Below are positions 27,211 to 36,447 of a stretch of DNA of 64,000 nucleotides, piece by piece. Numbering within the stretch: the stretch's first letter is position 1; each line of letters starts with the position of its first letter. The position numbers and the translations under genes are program-made. The DNA comes from Bacteroidales bacterium (GTDB taxonomy: Bacteria > Bacteroidota > Bacteroidia > Bacteroidales > UBA932): positions 1 through 64,000 of the forward strand of contig SUYU01000010.1 of the NCBI GenBank assembly GCA_015060245.1. The letters run 5' to 3'. The notes under the pieces were generated by a model that ran no database searches, had not been told where the DNA came from, and was given only the letters and a program-made list of their open reading frames with translations.

Positions 27211-29616
27211 ATGGCATCATCAAACATATTCAGACGCGGCAACTCTGCTATCTCCGGCATACTCAATGTGCTGGGAATGGCGGTTGCTTTTGCTGCCTTC
27301 TATATCATTCTGGTTCAGGTAAACTATGATCTGAACTTCAACAAGGGCATCAATGATTCGGAGAAGGTCTTTATCCTTTCGGTAAATGCACAAGGAGAAG
27401 CAAAGTACAACTCGCTTTATTACTGCCGTCCACTTGCCGAAATGCTCATGCACTCCTCGCCCAACATTGAATTTGGAGGTATCATCAATCTGACCAACAC
27501 CGCAGATGAGAGTTTCTGGATCGAGAGGAATGGTGTAAAAGAGGTGCTGAGCATGAATCACACAGATATCAGCGGAACAGCCCTCAAGGCAGTAGGATTT
27601 GAAGCACTGGAAGGATCGCTTGATGATGTTGTAAACCGTAATACCTTGGCTATCAGCCAAAGTGCCGCAAACAGATTTGACCTTAAAGTTGGAATGAGTC
27701 TCGGTCAGGGAACCAATATGCGCACAATAGTTGCAATCTTCAAGGATATGCCTGACAACTCCCATTTCAAGGATCTGGATCTGTTGAGCAATATGGGTGA
27801 AAGGAGTCTTGAAAATTTCACAGAGTGGGGATTTACCCATTTTGTAAAATTGCACGATCAGTCTCAGGTAGAGGAGATGGAGAGAGAACTGGCAGAGGTC
27901 AGCCGCAAATATTACATGGAGAAGTTCTTTGGGAATATGCCTTCACCTGAAGAGATGGGAATGTCACAAGAAGAGTTTGACAAGAGGGTAAATGAAATGT
28001 TGAACATGGCTGTAGCCGACTTCATTCCTCTGGAAAGCCTCTATTACAACAATGCACAACTTGAAAGAGGAAACAGAACTGCCACAATGATACTTCTGAT
28101 TGTAGGTATCCTTATCATAGCCATTGCCTTCATCAACTACATCAACTTCTTCTTTGCACAGATTCCTGAACGTATCAGAAGTGTGAATACAAAGAAGGTG
28201 CTGGGCTGCACACGCCGTGAACTTATCATCAGCACAGTTGTAGAGAGTGTTGCTCTAATCCTCTTTGCCCTTGCTCTTGCATTTGCCTTTGTAATGCTCT
28301 TCAATATGAGCCAACTGACTCATCTTATAAGTGCGGAGAGCAGTTTGGGTGCAAACATCCCGGTGGCTATCCTTACTGTAGCCATTGCTACAATCATTTC
28401 GTTTGTATCAAGCCTCTATCCGGCATTCTATGTCACTTCATTTGAGCCGGCATTGGTGCTTAAGGGCTCTTTCAGCGGCACCAGAGCGGGCAAGAGACTA
28501 CGTTATATCCTTGTAGGACTTCAGTTTGTGATTTCCATTATTCTCATTGTCTGCTCAGGCTTCATCAACCTGCAGCGCGATTATATGGTCAATTTTGACA
28601 TGGGATTTGACAAGGAGCAACTTCTTTATGTCCGTACCACAAATTATATCGGATACAATGCCGAGGCGGTTGAAGAGAAGTTGAAAACCAACCCTCAGAT
28701 TGCTGATGTAACCTGGGCTGCCGGAGAGTTGATAGCAGAAGAGAGAATGGGCTGGGGCCGGGAATGGAATGCACAAAACATCAGTTTTGAGTGCTATCCG
28801 GTTGCATACGACTTCCCTGAATTCATGGGAATCGAGATTATAGAGGGCAGGACCTTCCTGCCACAAGACCACCAGAGCAAGAACGGTGTGTTCATCTTCA
28901 ACGATGCTGCACGCAAGGAGTTCGGATTCACTCTCGAAGATAAGATTGTAGGCCATGCTCACCTAACGGATATTGTTGGATTCTGTGAAGATTTCAGTTT
29001 CCAGTCTCTCAAATATCAGGTTAGTCCGCTCGCACTCTATATTTTTGGATCAGAACCTTGGTGGTATCCGTCAACGGCATTCATCAGAGTCTCTGCAGGT
29101 GCTGACTATCAGGCTGTAATGAAGCATATTGCAGGAGTTTTGAGCGAATGGGAATACAATATTTCGCCAGAAGAGTGGAATATCAAATTCTTTGACGACA
29201 ATATAAATGCCACTTACAAAAAAGAAAAGGCCCTTTCTGAACTGATCAGCCTCTTCACTCTGATTGCAATCATCATTTCGCTTATGGGAGTATTCGGTTT
29301 AGTGATGTTTGAGACACAGTACCGCCGCAGGGAAATTGCTCTTCGTAGGGTAAACGGAGCAACAGTCAACGAGATACTGGCAATGTTCTGCCGCAGATTT
29401 GTAAAGATTGTCCTCGCATGCTTCGCTGTTGCCGCTCCGCTGAGTTGGGTAATCGTAAAGAACTATCTCGCAACATTTGCACACAGATGCCCTCTATACT
29501 GGTGGGTATTCGCTCTTGCACTTGTGGCTGTACTTGCCATAACCATCGGTGTGGTTGTAATAAGAAGTTGGAAAGCCGCAACTGCAGATCCTGCCGGAGC
29601 ACTTAAAACTGAGTAG
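27211..29616 (+). CDS. FtsX-type ABC transporter permease 2
   Basis: This permease has 801 residues in the double FtsX layout. An N-terminal helix GILNVLGMAVAFAAFYIILVQV is followed by a periplasmic domain, a helix triplet with FINYINFFFAQIPERIRSVNTKKVLG, a second half starting RLRYILVGLQFVISIIL, and a last triplet with RRREIALRRVNGATVNEI. It ends SWKAATADPAGALKTE. It begins 32 bp after the ATPase stop codon and ends 10 bp before the next permease, which has nearly the same C-terminus, indicating tandem duplication. A TTG start at 27199 is possible; ATG 27211 is preferred. Confidence 0.9.
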   Translation: MASSNIFRRGNSAISGILNVLGMAVAFAAFYIILVQVNYDLNFNKGINDSEKVFILSVNAQGEAKYNSLYYCRPLAEMLMHSSPNIEFGGIINLTNTADESFWIERNGVKEVLSMNHTDISGTALKAVGFEALEGSLDDVVNRNTLAISQSAANRFDLKVGMSLGQGTNMRTIVAIFKDMPDNSHFKDLDLLSNMGERSLENFTEWGFTHFVKLHDQSQVEEMERELAEVSRKYYMEKFFGNMPSPEEMGMSQEEFDKRVNEMLNMAVADFIPLESLYYNNAQLERGNRTATMILLIVGILIIAIAFINYINFFFAQIPERIRSVNTKKVLGCTRRELIISTVVESVALILFALALAFAFVMLFNMSQLTHLISAESSLGANIPVAILTVAIATIISFVSSLYPAFYVTSFEPALVLKGSFSGTRAGKRLRYILVGLQFVISIILIVCSGFINLQRDYMVNFDMGFDKEQLLYVRTTNYIGYNAEAVEEKLKTNPQIADVTWAAGELIAEERMGWGREWNAQNISFECYPVAYDFPEFMGIEIIEGRTFLPQDHQSKNGVFIFNDAARKEFGFTLEDKIVGHAHLTDIVGFCEDFSFQSLKYQVSPLALYIFGSEPWWYPSTAFIRVSAGADYQAVMKHIAGVLSEWEYNISPEEWNIKFFDDNINATYKKEKALSELISLFTLIAIIISLMGVFGLVMFETQYRRREIALRRVNGATVNEILAMFCRRFVKIVLACFAVAAPLSWVIVKNYLATFAHRCPLYWWVFALALVAVLAITIGVVVIRSWKAATADPAGALKTE

Positions 29617-29626
29617 TAAAATAGCC

Positions 29627-32041
29627 ATGAATACACATTTGTCAAATTTCTGGATGACACTTCGTCGTTATAAAGCAGCGTCAGTGCTCAATGTAGTAGG
29701 ACTTACATTTTCCTTTGTTGCTTTCTACGTGATTGCATCTCAGGTGTGGTATACTCTTACATATAATGATTCTCTCAAAGATGCAGAGAATACGTATCTT
29801 ATTTCTCCCAATTTTGGAGATCCCAGCAATATAAGTTGGAGTACTAATTCTCCTGGGGCATTGGCATATGAGACAATGGATTTCTTTCCTGATGCTGAAG
29901 AAGTAGCCTCTATTGTCCCTTATCCTAAAATCAGTAGGATTTGGGTAAAAGAAAATGATTATCACTTTGAATCATTCAACGATTATGTATATCAAGCAAC
30001 CTCAAATACACCTGCTTTTTTTGGGTTCAAGTGTTTGGACGGAGATTTTTCTGAATTAAAGAATCCTAATACCGTCATTGTATCCCGCTCTATGGCTGAT
30101 AAGTTAGACGTTGGAGTAGGTGAAACTATATGGTTTGAAGGTGGGCAAAAATTTGATGACGGCAAGGCCACTTATCCGCAGACGGTTGTTGCAATATATG
30201 AGGATATGCAAAAAAACTGCATTTTTGGACATTGGGGCATAATACAAAATGATGAAGGCGTATTTTCTTCAGGCAACAATAACTGGAACTATAGCAACTA
30301 TGTCCGTTTCAGAGAAACTGCAGACTTGAATGGATATATTGAGATATTCAAGCAGCGTTATGCTGAATGGTATCTTGGCATGGTTCAGAAATGGGTTGCT
30401 GAAGATCCGGAGGAAGAGGAGTACCTAAAGGAGGAGATTGAGAATGGAGTACATCTTCTGGCCACCAGACTTGTGCGGGTTGACAAGATGTACTATACAG
30501 AGTTCCACAACTCCGGTAACTTTCAGACAGGGAAGAAGTCTACTCCAATCATTCTTTCAAGCATCGCTCTGATCATAGTTCTTATAGCCTTTATAAATTT
30601 CATAAACTTCTTCTTGGCACTCATACCTGTCAGGATGCGTTCTGTGAATATTTGCAAGGTGTTTGGTGCCAGTCAAAGAGCACTGAGATGGAGTTTTCTT
30701 TTTGAGGCTATAGGTCTGGTACTTATATCAATGGTGTTTACATTATTGCTGGTCATTGCGATTGAAAACAGTTTTATTACTGACTATTCTATTTGTTCCT
30801 TGGCTATAGGAAACAATATCCCGGTTATAATGATGATTATCTGTCTGATAGTGTTAATTGCTGTAGTAGCAACTTTATATCCTGCTTTCTACATCACTAA
30901 GTTTAATGCATCAATGGGTGTGAAGCGTGGTTTTGCACACTCGGCTGCAGGAAGAAGAATGAGATCCATTATAGTAGGTATCCAGTTTACCGTGGCTATA
31001 TTTCTTATTATCGTGACATCTGTCTTTTTCCTTCAGTATCGCTATATGGTCAATTATGATCTTGGATTTGATAAGGAGAACATAGTGACATTTGCTTCAT
31101 GGGACCTTGGCACTCGTTCTGAAACGGTGGTTGAAAGATTGAAGCAACACCCAGACGTTATGGATGTGACAACATCTCAGATGAACTTGCTCCATTGTAT
31201 TCAGAGATGGGGACGTACATATGGTGATAAGCAATATCATATAAGAGCAAATGGCGTCCGCTGGAATTTCCTTCAGTTCTTTGGGTTTGAGGTTGTTGAT
31301 GGCAATGGCTTTACTCAGTCTTCCAACAAGAGTAAGGATATGATTATGACACAACGTCTGCATAGGGATATAGGTATTCCTATTGGAAATGATGAGGGTG
31401 ATTTTACTTATGTAGGAATCATTAAAGATGTTCGTCTGCAGTCAATTGGTCAGTCTGAAGAGTATAATGCTTTCTACTGTGCTTCTGAGGCCGACAGAAT
31501 GAGCCATTTCTATGTAAAATTGCATAAGGGAGCCAATAATAAGGCATTTGCGGATTATGTTAAAGACGTTTCCAAGGAACTCGCACCTGCTGCAAGTAGA
31601 CCTGAGGTGAGATATATGGAGCAGATTGTAGAGGACCTTTATTCCCAGACTAAGAAGGACATGGTTTTGATTGGGCTATTTGCTGTACTTGCGATTGTTA
31701 TCACCTTGATGGGTGTATTTGGCGTGGTTATGTTTGAGACCCAGCACAAATATTCGGAGATTGCTGTTCGTAAAGTATACGGGGCAACTAGCAGGCAGTT
31801 GATTTCAATGTTGAATAGCCGATATGTATGGATAATCCTCTACTGCTTCTTTATTGCTGCCCCATTGGCCTGGTGGTTCAGTTCAAACTGGTTACAGCAG
31901 TTTGCAAATCGTATTTCCACACCATATTGGATCTATGCATTAGCATTATTTGCCGTTATGGCAGTAACAGTAGGTATTATAACATTGCGTTCATGGAAAG
32001 CAGCAACTGCTGATCCGGCCGAAGCATTGAAAACTGAATAG
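29627..32041 (+). CDS. FtsX-type ABC transporter permease 3 (AT-rich paralogue)
   Basis: The 804-residue permease has the same domain order as permease 2: FWMTLRRYKAASVLNVVGL, a helix triplet with FINFINFFLALIPVRMRSVNICKVFGAS, and a final SEIAVRKVYGATSRQL, ending SWKAATADPAEALKTE. Its DNA looks clearly richer in A and T at third codon positions than the flanking paralogues over most of its length, while its two ends resemble permease 2. This suggests recent replacement or acquisition of the central part by recombination. Ten bases separate it from permease 2. Confidence 0.9.
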   Translation: MNTHLSNFWMTLRRYKAASVLNVVGLTFSFVAFYVIASQVWYTLTYNDSLKDAENTYLISPNFGDPSNISWSTNSPGALAYETMDFFPDAEEVASIVPYPKISRIWVKENDYHFESFNDYVYQATSNTPAFFGFKCLDGDFSELKNPNTVIVSRSMADKLDVGVGETIWFEGGQKFDDGKATYPQTVVAIYEDMQKNCIFGHWGIIQNDEGVFSSGNNNWNYSNYVRFRETADLNGYIEIFKQRYAEWYLGMVQKWVAEDPEEEEYLKEEIENGVHLLATRLVRVDKMYYTEFHNSGNFQTGKKSTPIILSSIALIIVLIAFINFINFFLALIPVRMRSVNICKVFGASQRALRWSFLFEAIGLVLISMVFTLLLVIAIENSFITDYSICSLAIGNNIPVIMMIICLIVLIAVVATLYPAFYITKFNASMGVKRGFAHSAAGRRMRSIIVGIQFTVAIFLIIVTSVFFLQYRYMVNYDLGFDKENIVTFASWDLGTRSETVVERLKQHPDVMDVTTSQMNLLHCIQRWGRTYGDKQYHIRANGVRWNFLQFFGFEVVDGNGFTQSSNKSKDMIMTQRLHRDIGIPIGNDEGDFTYVGIIKDVRLQSIGQSEEYNAFYCASEADRMSHFYVKLHKGANNKAFADYVKDVSKELAPAASRPEVRYMEQIVEDLYSQTKKDMVLIGLFAVLAIVITLMGVFGVVMFETQHKYSEIAVRKVYGATSRQLISMLNSRYVWIILYCFFIAAPLAWWFSSNWLQQFANRISTPYWIYALALFAVMAVTVGIITLRSWKAATADPAEALKTE

Positions 32042-32173
32042 CGCATGATAGAGCAACACACAACTTCCTACCCTACAACATCTTACACCAAATACCTGCT
32101 GCACACACAGCAGACATCCAGTATAAAAAATATTAATAACCAAATACTTGAATACTACCTATAGAACAATAAA

Positions 32174-34597
32174 ATGAAAAGTTACCTGAGATTTTTGTCA
32201 AGAAACAAACTTTATACTGCAATCCAAGTCGTTGGATTGAGCCTGTCGCTCGCATTTGTCATAGTACTGGCAAGTTGGCTGGTCAATATTCTCAAAATGG
32301 GAAAGGAACATCCCCACTATGACAGGATATATGCCGTTGCATATCAGAATTCCCTCCACACCACTTGGGCATTGGGCGAGTATTTGTGCGACAATATTCC
32401 AGAGATTGAATCAACCTGTACTCCACTGCTTTATCCGGGACACTTCACACTCAACAATATTGACTGCGTAAAGATCAACTGGTGCGAAGAGAACTTCTTT
32501 GATTTCTTTCCGCAGGAGTTCATAGAAGGAGATGCCGGGTTCCTTAAGGTACCTTCAGAAGTGGGAATCTCGGAGAGTTTCGCCAATATTATATTTCCCG
32601 ACGGAGATGCCATAGGCAAAACTGTCACCCTCCTTGATAAGGAGTATACCATTACCGCTATATATAAAGATTTTGGGGAAGGTCTCATCAAATACAATGA
32701 CATGATTATGTCAATGTCCTCACGTGGTGAAAAGAATCCCTCATTGCCGAGACAGGAGATGCTCTCCGGTATAGTCACAATGGTCAAACTTAAAGAAGGC
32801 GCAGATGTTGGTGAGGCTGAAAAAAAGATAAAAGAGTTCACTCTCAGGCACTATAAGGAGACAGGAGATGATTTCATCAATAACACCGCCAAGACATCTG
32901 GAGAAAATGAATACACACAATATATCAGAAAGGCCATAGGCAACATACTTAAAGATGAAAGTTGCAGGCTTGTGAGATATGACCGGATAACATATGATGA
33001 AACCAATGAGTATTTCACAGTCAACACAAAGTTCACCATTCAGATAATCATCATACTTGTTGTGCTTCTGCTGATGATGTCACTGCTGAATTATGTCAAC
33101 CTCAACGTTGCCCTGGCCGGGAAAAGGGCAAAAGAGGCTGCGACAAAGAACCTTCTTGGATTCAGGAGGAGCGCAATATACTTCCAATTCATACGGGAGG
33201 CTTTTATGGTAACCCTTGTCTGCACAGTAATGGGAACATGTATAGCAATATCTGCACTTCCCGGCATCAACACTCTGCTTCAAGGCTACGATGGTCTCGG
33301 CAGCAAGTTCTGCATCTCATTTGAGCCGTTGACAATTGCAACCATTCTGGTCATTCTTTTGATGACCTCTGCACTGGCAGGAATCATACCGGCACATTAC
33401 GTCTCCCAATTCAGTGCATTGGACATTACCAAAGGCTCTTTCAGATTAAAGAGAAAGACCGTACTTAATAAGGCCTTTATCTGCGGACAGACTCTTTTGG
33501 CAACAGCCTTCATCACATTCAGCATCATCATTCAGATTGCATACAACAACATGATCAATATTGAAAGCGGGTGCAACCACGAAGACCTCTTCTACCTGCT
33601 CCCAAGCGACAGGCTGGAGCCTGAAAGGAACTGCTTCACCCATTATGATGCCCTACGGAACGAACTGCTCTCCCATCCTGAAATTGAAGCAGTTGAGTAT
33701 ACCAACAAGACAATATTCCGTTGTGATGTCTACCCTGTCCCATTGGATGAAAATGCAAACCAGTCGACTGATGTCTTTAACATATTCTGCACTCCTGAAG
33801 CATTTGAGACGTATGGGTTCAATATAAAAGAGAGGTACAGCGATGAGAAATATGGAATTTGGGTTACTGAATCTTTTAAATCTGTTATTGACAGGAGTCC
33901 CTACCTGCAACAATCATTCGGATATGATATTTTAGGAATCATCGGAGATTTCCCTATGCACGGCAATCCATCCTTCGTCGGTACCGACAACAAGCCGTCG
34001 GGTTTCATTGTAACAGATACTAAAAATGAGATAAACGATTATTACCTTGCCTATATCATCCGCACCAAAGGCGACCATGAAAAGGCCCGTCGGGTCATTG
34101 CTGAAGCATATGAAAAGATAAGCGGTTGCATAGTGGCAGATGCCAGACATATAGGCCGCGAATCAATGTATCTGACCGAAATGCTCAAACAGGATTTGCA
34201 GAAGATAGAATTCATAAAGAATGCGGTAACAGGTATCTCTGTAATAATTGTTCTTATTGCAGTTCTCGGACTTGTAGGAATAAGCACTTATTATGCAGAT
34301 GAAAACACTCATCAGACTGCTGTCAGGAAGGTATTTGGCGGCACAATTGCCTCAGAGACAAAACGCAACCTCTGGAATTTCCTCAAGATTGTGCTGATAG
34401 CAAATGTTGTGGCCGTACCCATTACAATATGGTTGGTTCTGAAGCAGAAATGGTTTGACCTGGCAAATATCCCGGGTTGGGGCTGGTACGCCGTACTTGC
34501 TACACTCCTCTCTTTTGCCATCTCCATCCTGGCTGTTTTGTGGCAAAGCCTCACCTCTGCCCGCACCAACCCGGCCGAAGCGCTTAAGAAAGAGTAA
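32174..34597 (+). CDS. FtsX-type ABC transporter permease 4
   Basis: This 807-residue permease diverges more from the other three. It has an N-terminal helix AIQVVGLSLSLAFVIVLASWL, a helix triplet with LLMMSLLNYVNLNVALAGKRAKEAATKNLLG, a second half at FICGQTLLATAFITFSIII, a final triplet with ENTHQTAVRKVFGGT, and the C-terminus NPAEALKKE. It is separated from permease 3 by 132 bp, which contain the inverted pair CTGCTG/CAGCAG and a CTTACA half-site. A terminator follows 49 bp after the stop, so this is probably the last gene of the export operon. Confidence 0.9.
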   Translation: MKSYLRFLSRNKLYTAIQVVGLSLSLAFVIVLASWLVNILKMGKEHPHYDRIYAVAYQNSLHTTWALGEYLCDNIPEIESTCTPLLYPGHFTLNNIDCVKINWCEENFFDFFPQEFIEGDAGFLKVPSEVGISESFANIIFPDGDAIGKTVTLLDKEYTITAIYKDFGEGLIKYNDMIMSMSSRGEKNPSLPRQEMLSGIVTMVKLKEGADVGEAEKKIKEFTLRHYKETGDDFINNTAKTSGENEYTQYIRKAIGNILKDESCRLVRYDRITYDETNEYFTVNTKFTIQIIIILVVLLLMMSLLNYVNLNVALAGKRAKEAATKNLLGFRRSAIYFQFIREAFMVTLVCTVMGTCIAISALPGINTLLQGYDGLGSKFCISFEPLTIATILVILLMTSALAGIIPAHYVSQFSALDITKGSFRLKRKTVLNKAFICGQTLLATAFITFSIIIQIAYNNMINIESGCNHEDLFYLLPSDRLEPERNCFTHYDALRNELLSHPEIEAVEYTNKTIFRCDVYPVPLDENANQSTDVFNIFCTPEAFETYGFNIKERYSDEKYGIWVTESFKSVIDRSPYLQQSFGYDILGIIGDFPMHGNPSFVGTDNKPSGFIVTDTKNEINDYYLAYIIRTKGDHEKARRVIAEAYEKISGCIVADARHIGRESMYLTEMLKQDLQKIEFIKNAVTGISVIIVLIAVLGLVGISTYYADENTHQTAVRKVFGGTIASETKRNLWNFLKIVLIANVVAVPITIWLVLKQKWFDLANIPGWGWYAVLATLLSFAISILAVLWQSLTSARTNPAEALKKE

Positions 34598-34645
34598 TGC
34601 CCGATATCAAACAAGAAGAGAGATTGAGAGCAAACTGGAAACACT

Positions 34646-34673
34646 AAGGCCGTAAGCATTCACTTACGGCCTT
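34646..34673 (+). terminator. Terminator of the ABC export operon
   Basis: AAGGCCGTAAG and CTTACGGCCTT form a perfect 11-bp stem with a six-base loop, followed by GTATAA. The T-run is short, but the position after the last permease gene fits. Confidence 0.7.
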
Positions 34674-34737
34674 GTATAACCAGACGGCTGCGGAGCTTGA
34701 TATAATCGTGCCTATATGCAACTCTCATCTTTCCCTG

Positions 34738-34764
34738 CAAATGTAGTTATTTAATCCCAATTAA
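34738..34764 (-). promoter_or_regulatory. Minus-strand promoter inside the operon's 3' gap
   Basis: On the minus strand TACATTTG (-7, 34738-34745) is preceded at 19 bp by TTG, matching the Bacteroidetes promoter pattern. It points back toward the export operon. Nine bases downstream an ATG at 34728 opens a 22-codon frame ending in the terminator loop. Confidence 0.4.
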
Positions 34765-34807
34765 CAAGCAATTATCCATTTTGTTTCCCGCACAATTACC
34801 GGGTATG

Positions 34808-34858
34808 AGCCTCACCTCTGCCCGCACCAACCCGGCCGAAGCGCTTAAGAAAGAGTAA
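34808..34858 (+). repeat. 51-bp exact copy of the permease 4 gene's 3' end
   Basis: Bases 34808-34858 repeat 34547-34597 without a mismatch: the last 16 codons and the stop codon of permease 4. The copy is 261 bp downstream and has no start of its own. It looks like the tail of a lost permease copy or the product of a local duplication. The remaining gap holds the terminator, the minus-strand promoter and an AT-rich stretch. Confidence 0.9.
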
Positions 34859-34925
34859 CCTGGTTTTGCCAAATTTTCATTGAAACTTATCTATTTTTTA
34901 GCACTTTTGCGTAAGATTTGGCAAA

Positions 34926-35087
34926 ATGAAAGGTTTTTTGGAAAAATCTCGGAGATACAGGAAAAATTTTGTAGATTCGTTTAATCAAGGAGAATATAAG
35001 CCTGAGGTTCTGTTTGATGACCATGAAATCGTTGAAAGGATCAAGGAGCATCCGATGGCTTTATGGAAGATGAATGAAGTTGAGTGA
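34926..35087 (+). CDS. 53-residue ORF directly upstream of the response regulator
   Basis: The frame encodes MKGFLEKSRRYRKNFVDSFN and continues with YKPEVLFDDHEIVERIKEHPMALWKM. It ends two bases before the ATG of the sigma-54 response regulator, so translation could be coupled. The second half resembles what I recall of C-termini in Bacteroidetes nucleotidyltransferase-like (AbiEii-type) proteins, so it could be a truncated remnant; this is a weak recollection. The ATG overlaps the right arm of an 11-bp inverted repeat (34864-34874 with 34916-34926), which could be a control site. Confidence 0.5.
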   Translation: MKGFLEKSRRYRKNFVDSFNQGEYKPEVLFDDHEIVERIKEHPMALWKMNEVE

Positions 35088-35089
35088 TT

Positions 35090-36439
35090 ATGGCAAAAAG
35101 CAGAGCAAAAATATTGGTTGTTGACGACAACAACGGCATAAGGGCGGCACTTAAGGTGCTGCTGCCGCTCCATTTTGCGCAGGTGGAACTGATTCCCTCT
35201 CCGAAGGAACTTATGTCCAAGATTGCAGACTTCCGTCCGGACGTGGTGCTGCTTGACATGAACTTTCATACCGACATCAATACCGGCAACGAGGGTCTTT
35301 ACTGGCTTTCACAGATCAAGAAGCGCACACCCGATATAGAGGTGATACTCTTTACAGCGTATGCCGACATCCAGTTGGCTGTTGAGGGGATGAAGCGCGG
35401 TGCATTTGACTTTATAGTAAAGCCTTGGGATAATGACAAACTTGTCGCCACACTCAGGGCCGCATACAACAGCAAAAACAAGGAGGCTGTCACAAATGTT
35501 GCAACCGTCTCCTCTCCAACAAAGATGTATTGGGGAAAAGGTGCAGCAATGAGCGGTATAAGGCAGACTGTAGAGAAGATTGCCCCAACCGATGCAACCG
35601 TACTGATTACAGGCGAAAACGGCACAGGAAAGGATGTGCTGGCTGGCGAAATTCACAGGATGTCTGAGAGATCTTTCAAGCCTATGGTATGTGTAGATGC
35701 AGGAGCAATCACCGAGACTCTTTTTGAAAGCGAACTCTTCGGCCACGTAAAGGGGGCATTTACCGATGCACATACAGACCATGTGGGCAAATTTGAGCAG
35801 GCCAACGGCGGCACCCTTTTCCTTGACGAGATTGGCAACATACCGCCTCATCTTCAGGCAAAACTTCTCCGCGCACTCCAGAACAGATGTATAACAAGGG
35901 TAGGCGACAGCAGGGAGATTCCTGTTGATATAAGGCTTATTTGTGCCACAAACAAAGATCTGAAGAGGATGGTCAACAACGGAACTTTCCGTCAGGACCT
36001 TTACTATAGGATCAATACTCTTGAACTTCATCTTCCCGCCTTGCGTGAAAGGAGTGATGAGATCATTCCTCTTGCAGAGATCTTTATGACAAAGTTTGCA
36101 GAGAAATACAGGCGCAAAGTAACCGCCCTCTCGGCAGATGCCGCGCAGTTGCTCAAGAGTCATTTATGGAGCGGCAACATACGCGAACTTTCAAACTGTA
36201 TTGAGAAGGCAGTAATTCTTTCTGATAGTGAAACACTCACTGCCGCAGACATTGAAATAGAGCAGACAAGGCCCGCCGGATCAATTGAAGTTTCAAGCAC
36301 CGACACTCTTGAAGAGACCGAAGAGAAGGCAATCCGTGCCGCTATGGCCCGTTTTGGAGGCAACCTCTCAATGGTAGCAAAGTCATTGGAAATAAGCAGA
36401 CCGACATTATATTCAAAACTGAAGAAATATAATATTTAG
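35090..36439 (+). CDS. Sigma-54-dependent response regulator (NtrC family)
   Basis: The protein has 449 residues in three domains. A receiver carries the phospho-acceptor Asp56 in VVLLDMNF and the conserved Lys in VKPWD. A central AAA+ domain has Walker A TGENGTGKD, the sigma-54 contact loop read as GAFTDA instead of GAFTGA, and Walker B GGTLFLDEIG. A C-terminal Fis-type helix-turn-helix ends LEISRPTLYSKLKKYNI. It should bind enhancer-like sites and activate RpoN promoters. The kinase gene follows after eight bases. The adjacent export operon with its repeated motif is the obvious target. ATG 35090 is chosen over GTG 35084. Confidence 0.93.
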   Translation: MAKSRAKILVVDDNNGIRAALKVLLPLHFAQVELIPSPKELMSKIADFRPDVVLLDMNFHTDINTGNEGLYWLSQIKKRTPDIEVILFTAYADIQLAVEGMKRGAFDFIVKPWDNDKLVATLRAAYNSKNKEAVTNVATVSSPTKMYWGKGAAMSGIRQTVEKIAPTDATVLITGENGTGKDVLAGEIHRMSERSFKPMVCVDAGAITETLFESELFGHVKGAFTDAHTDHVGKFEQANGGTLFLDEIGNIPPHLQAKLLRALQNRCITRVGDSREIPVDIRLICATNKDLKRMVNNGTFRQDLYYRINTLELHLPALRERSDEIIPLAEIFMTKFAEKYRRKVTALSADAAQLLKSHLWSGNIRELSNCIEKAVILSDSETLTAADIEIEQTRPAGSIEVSSTDTLEETEEKAIRAAMARFGGNLSMVAKSLEISRPTLYSKLKKYNI

Positions 36440-36447
36440 TCTGAAAT

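Noticed and set aside
35309-36163. 284-codon minus-strand frame inside the response regulator gene
   Set aside because: It is fully antisense to a well-supported NtrC-type gene and shows no family features.
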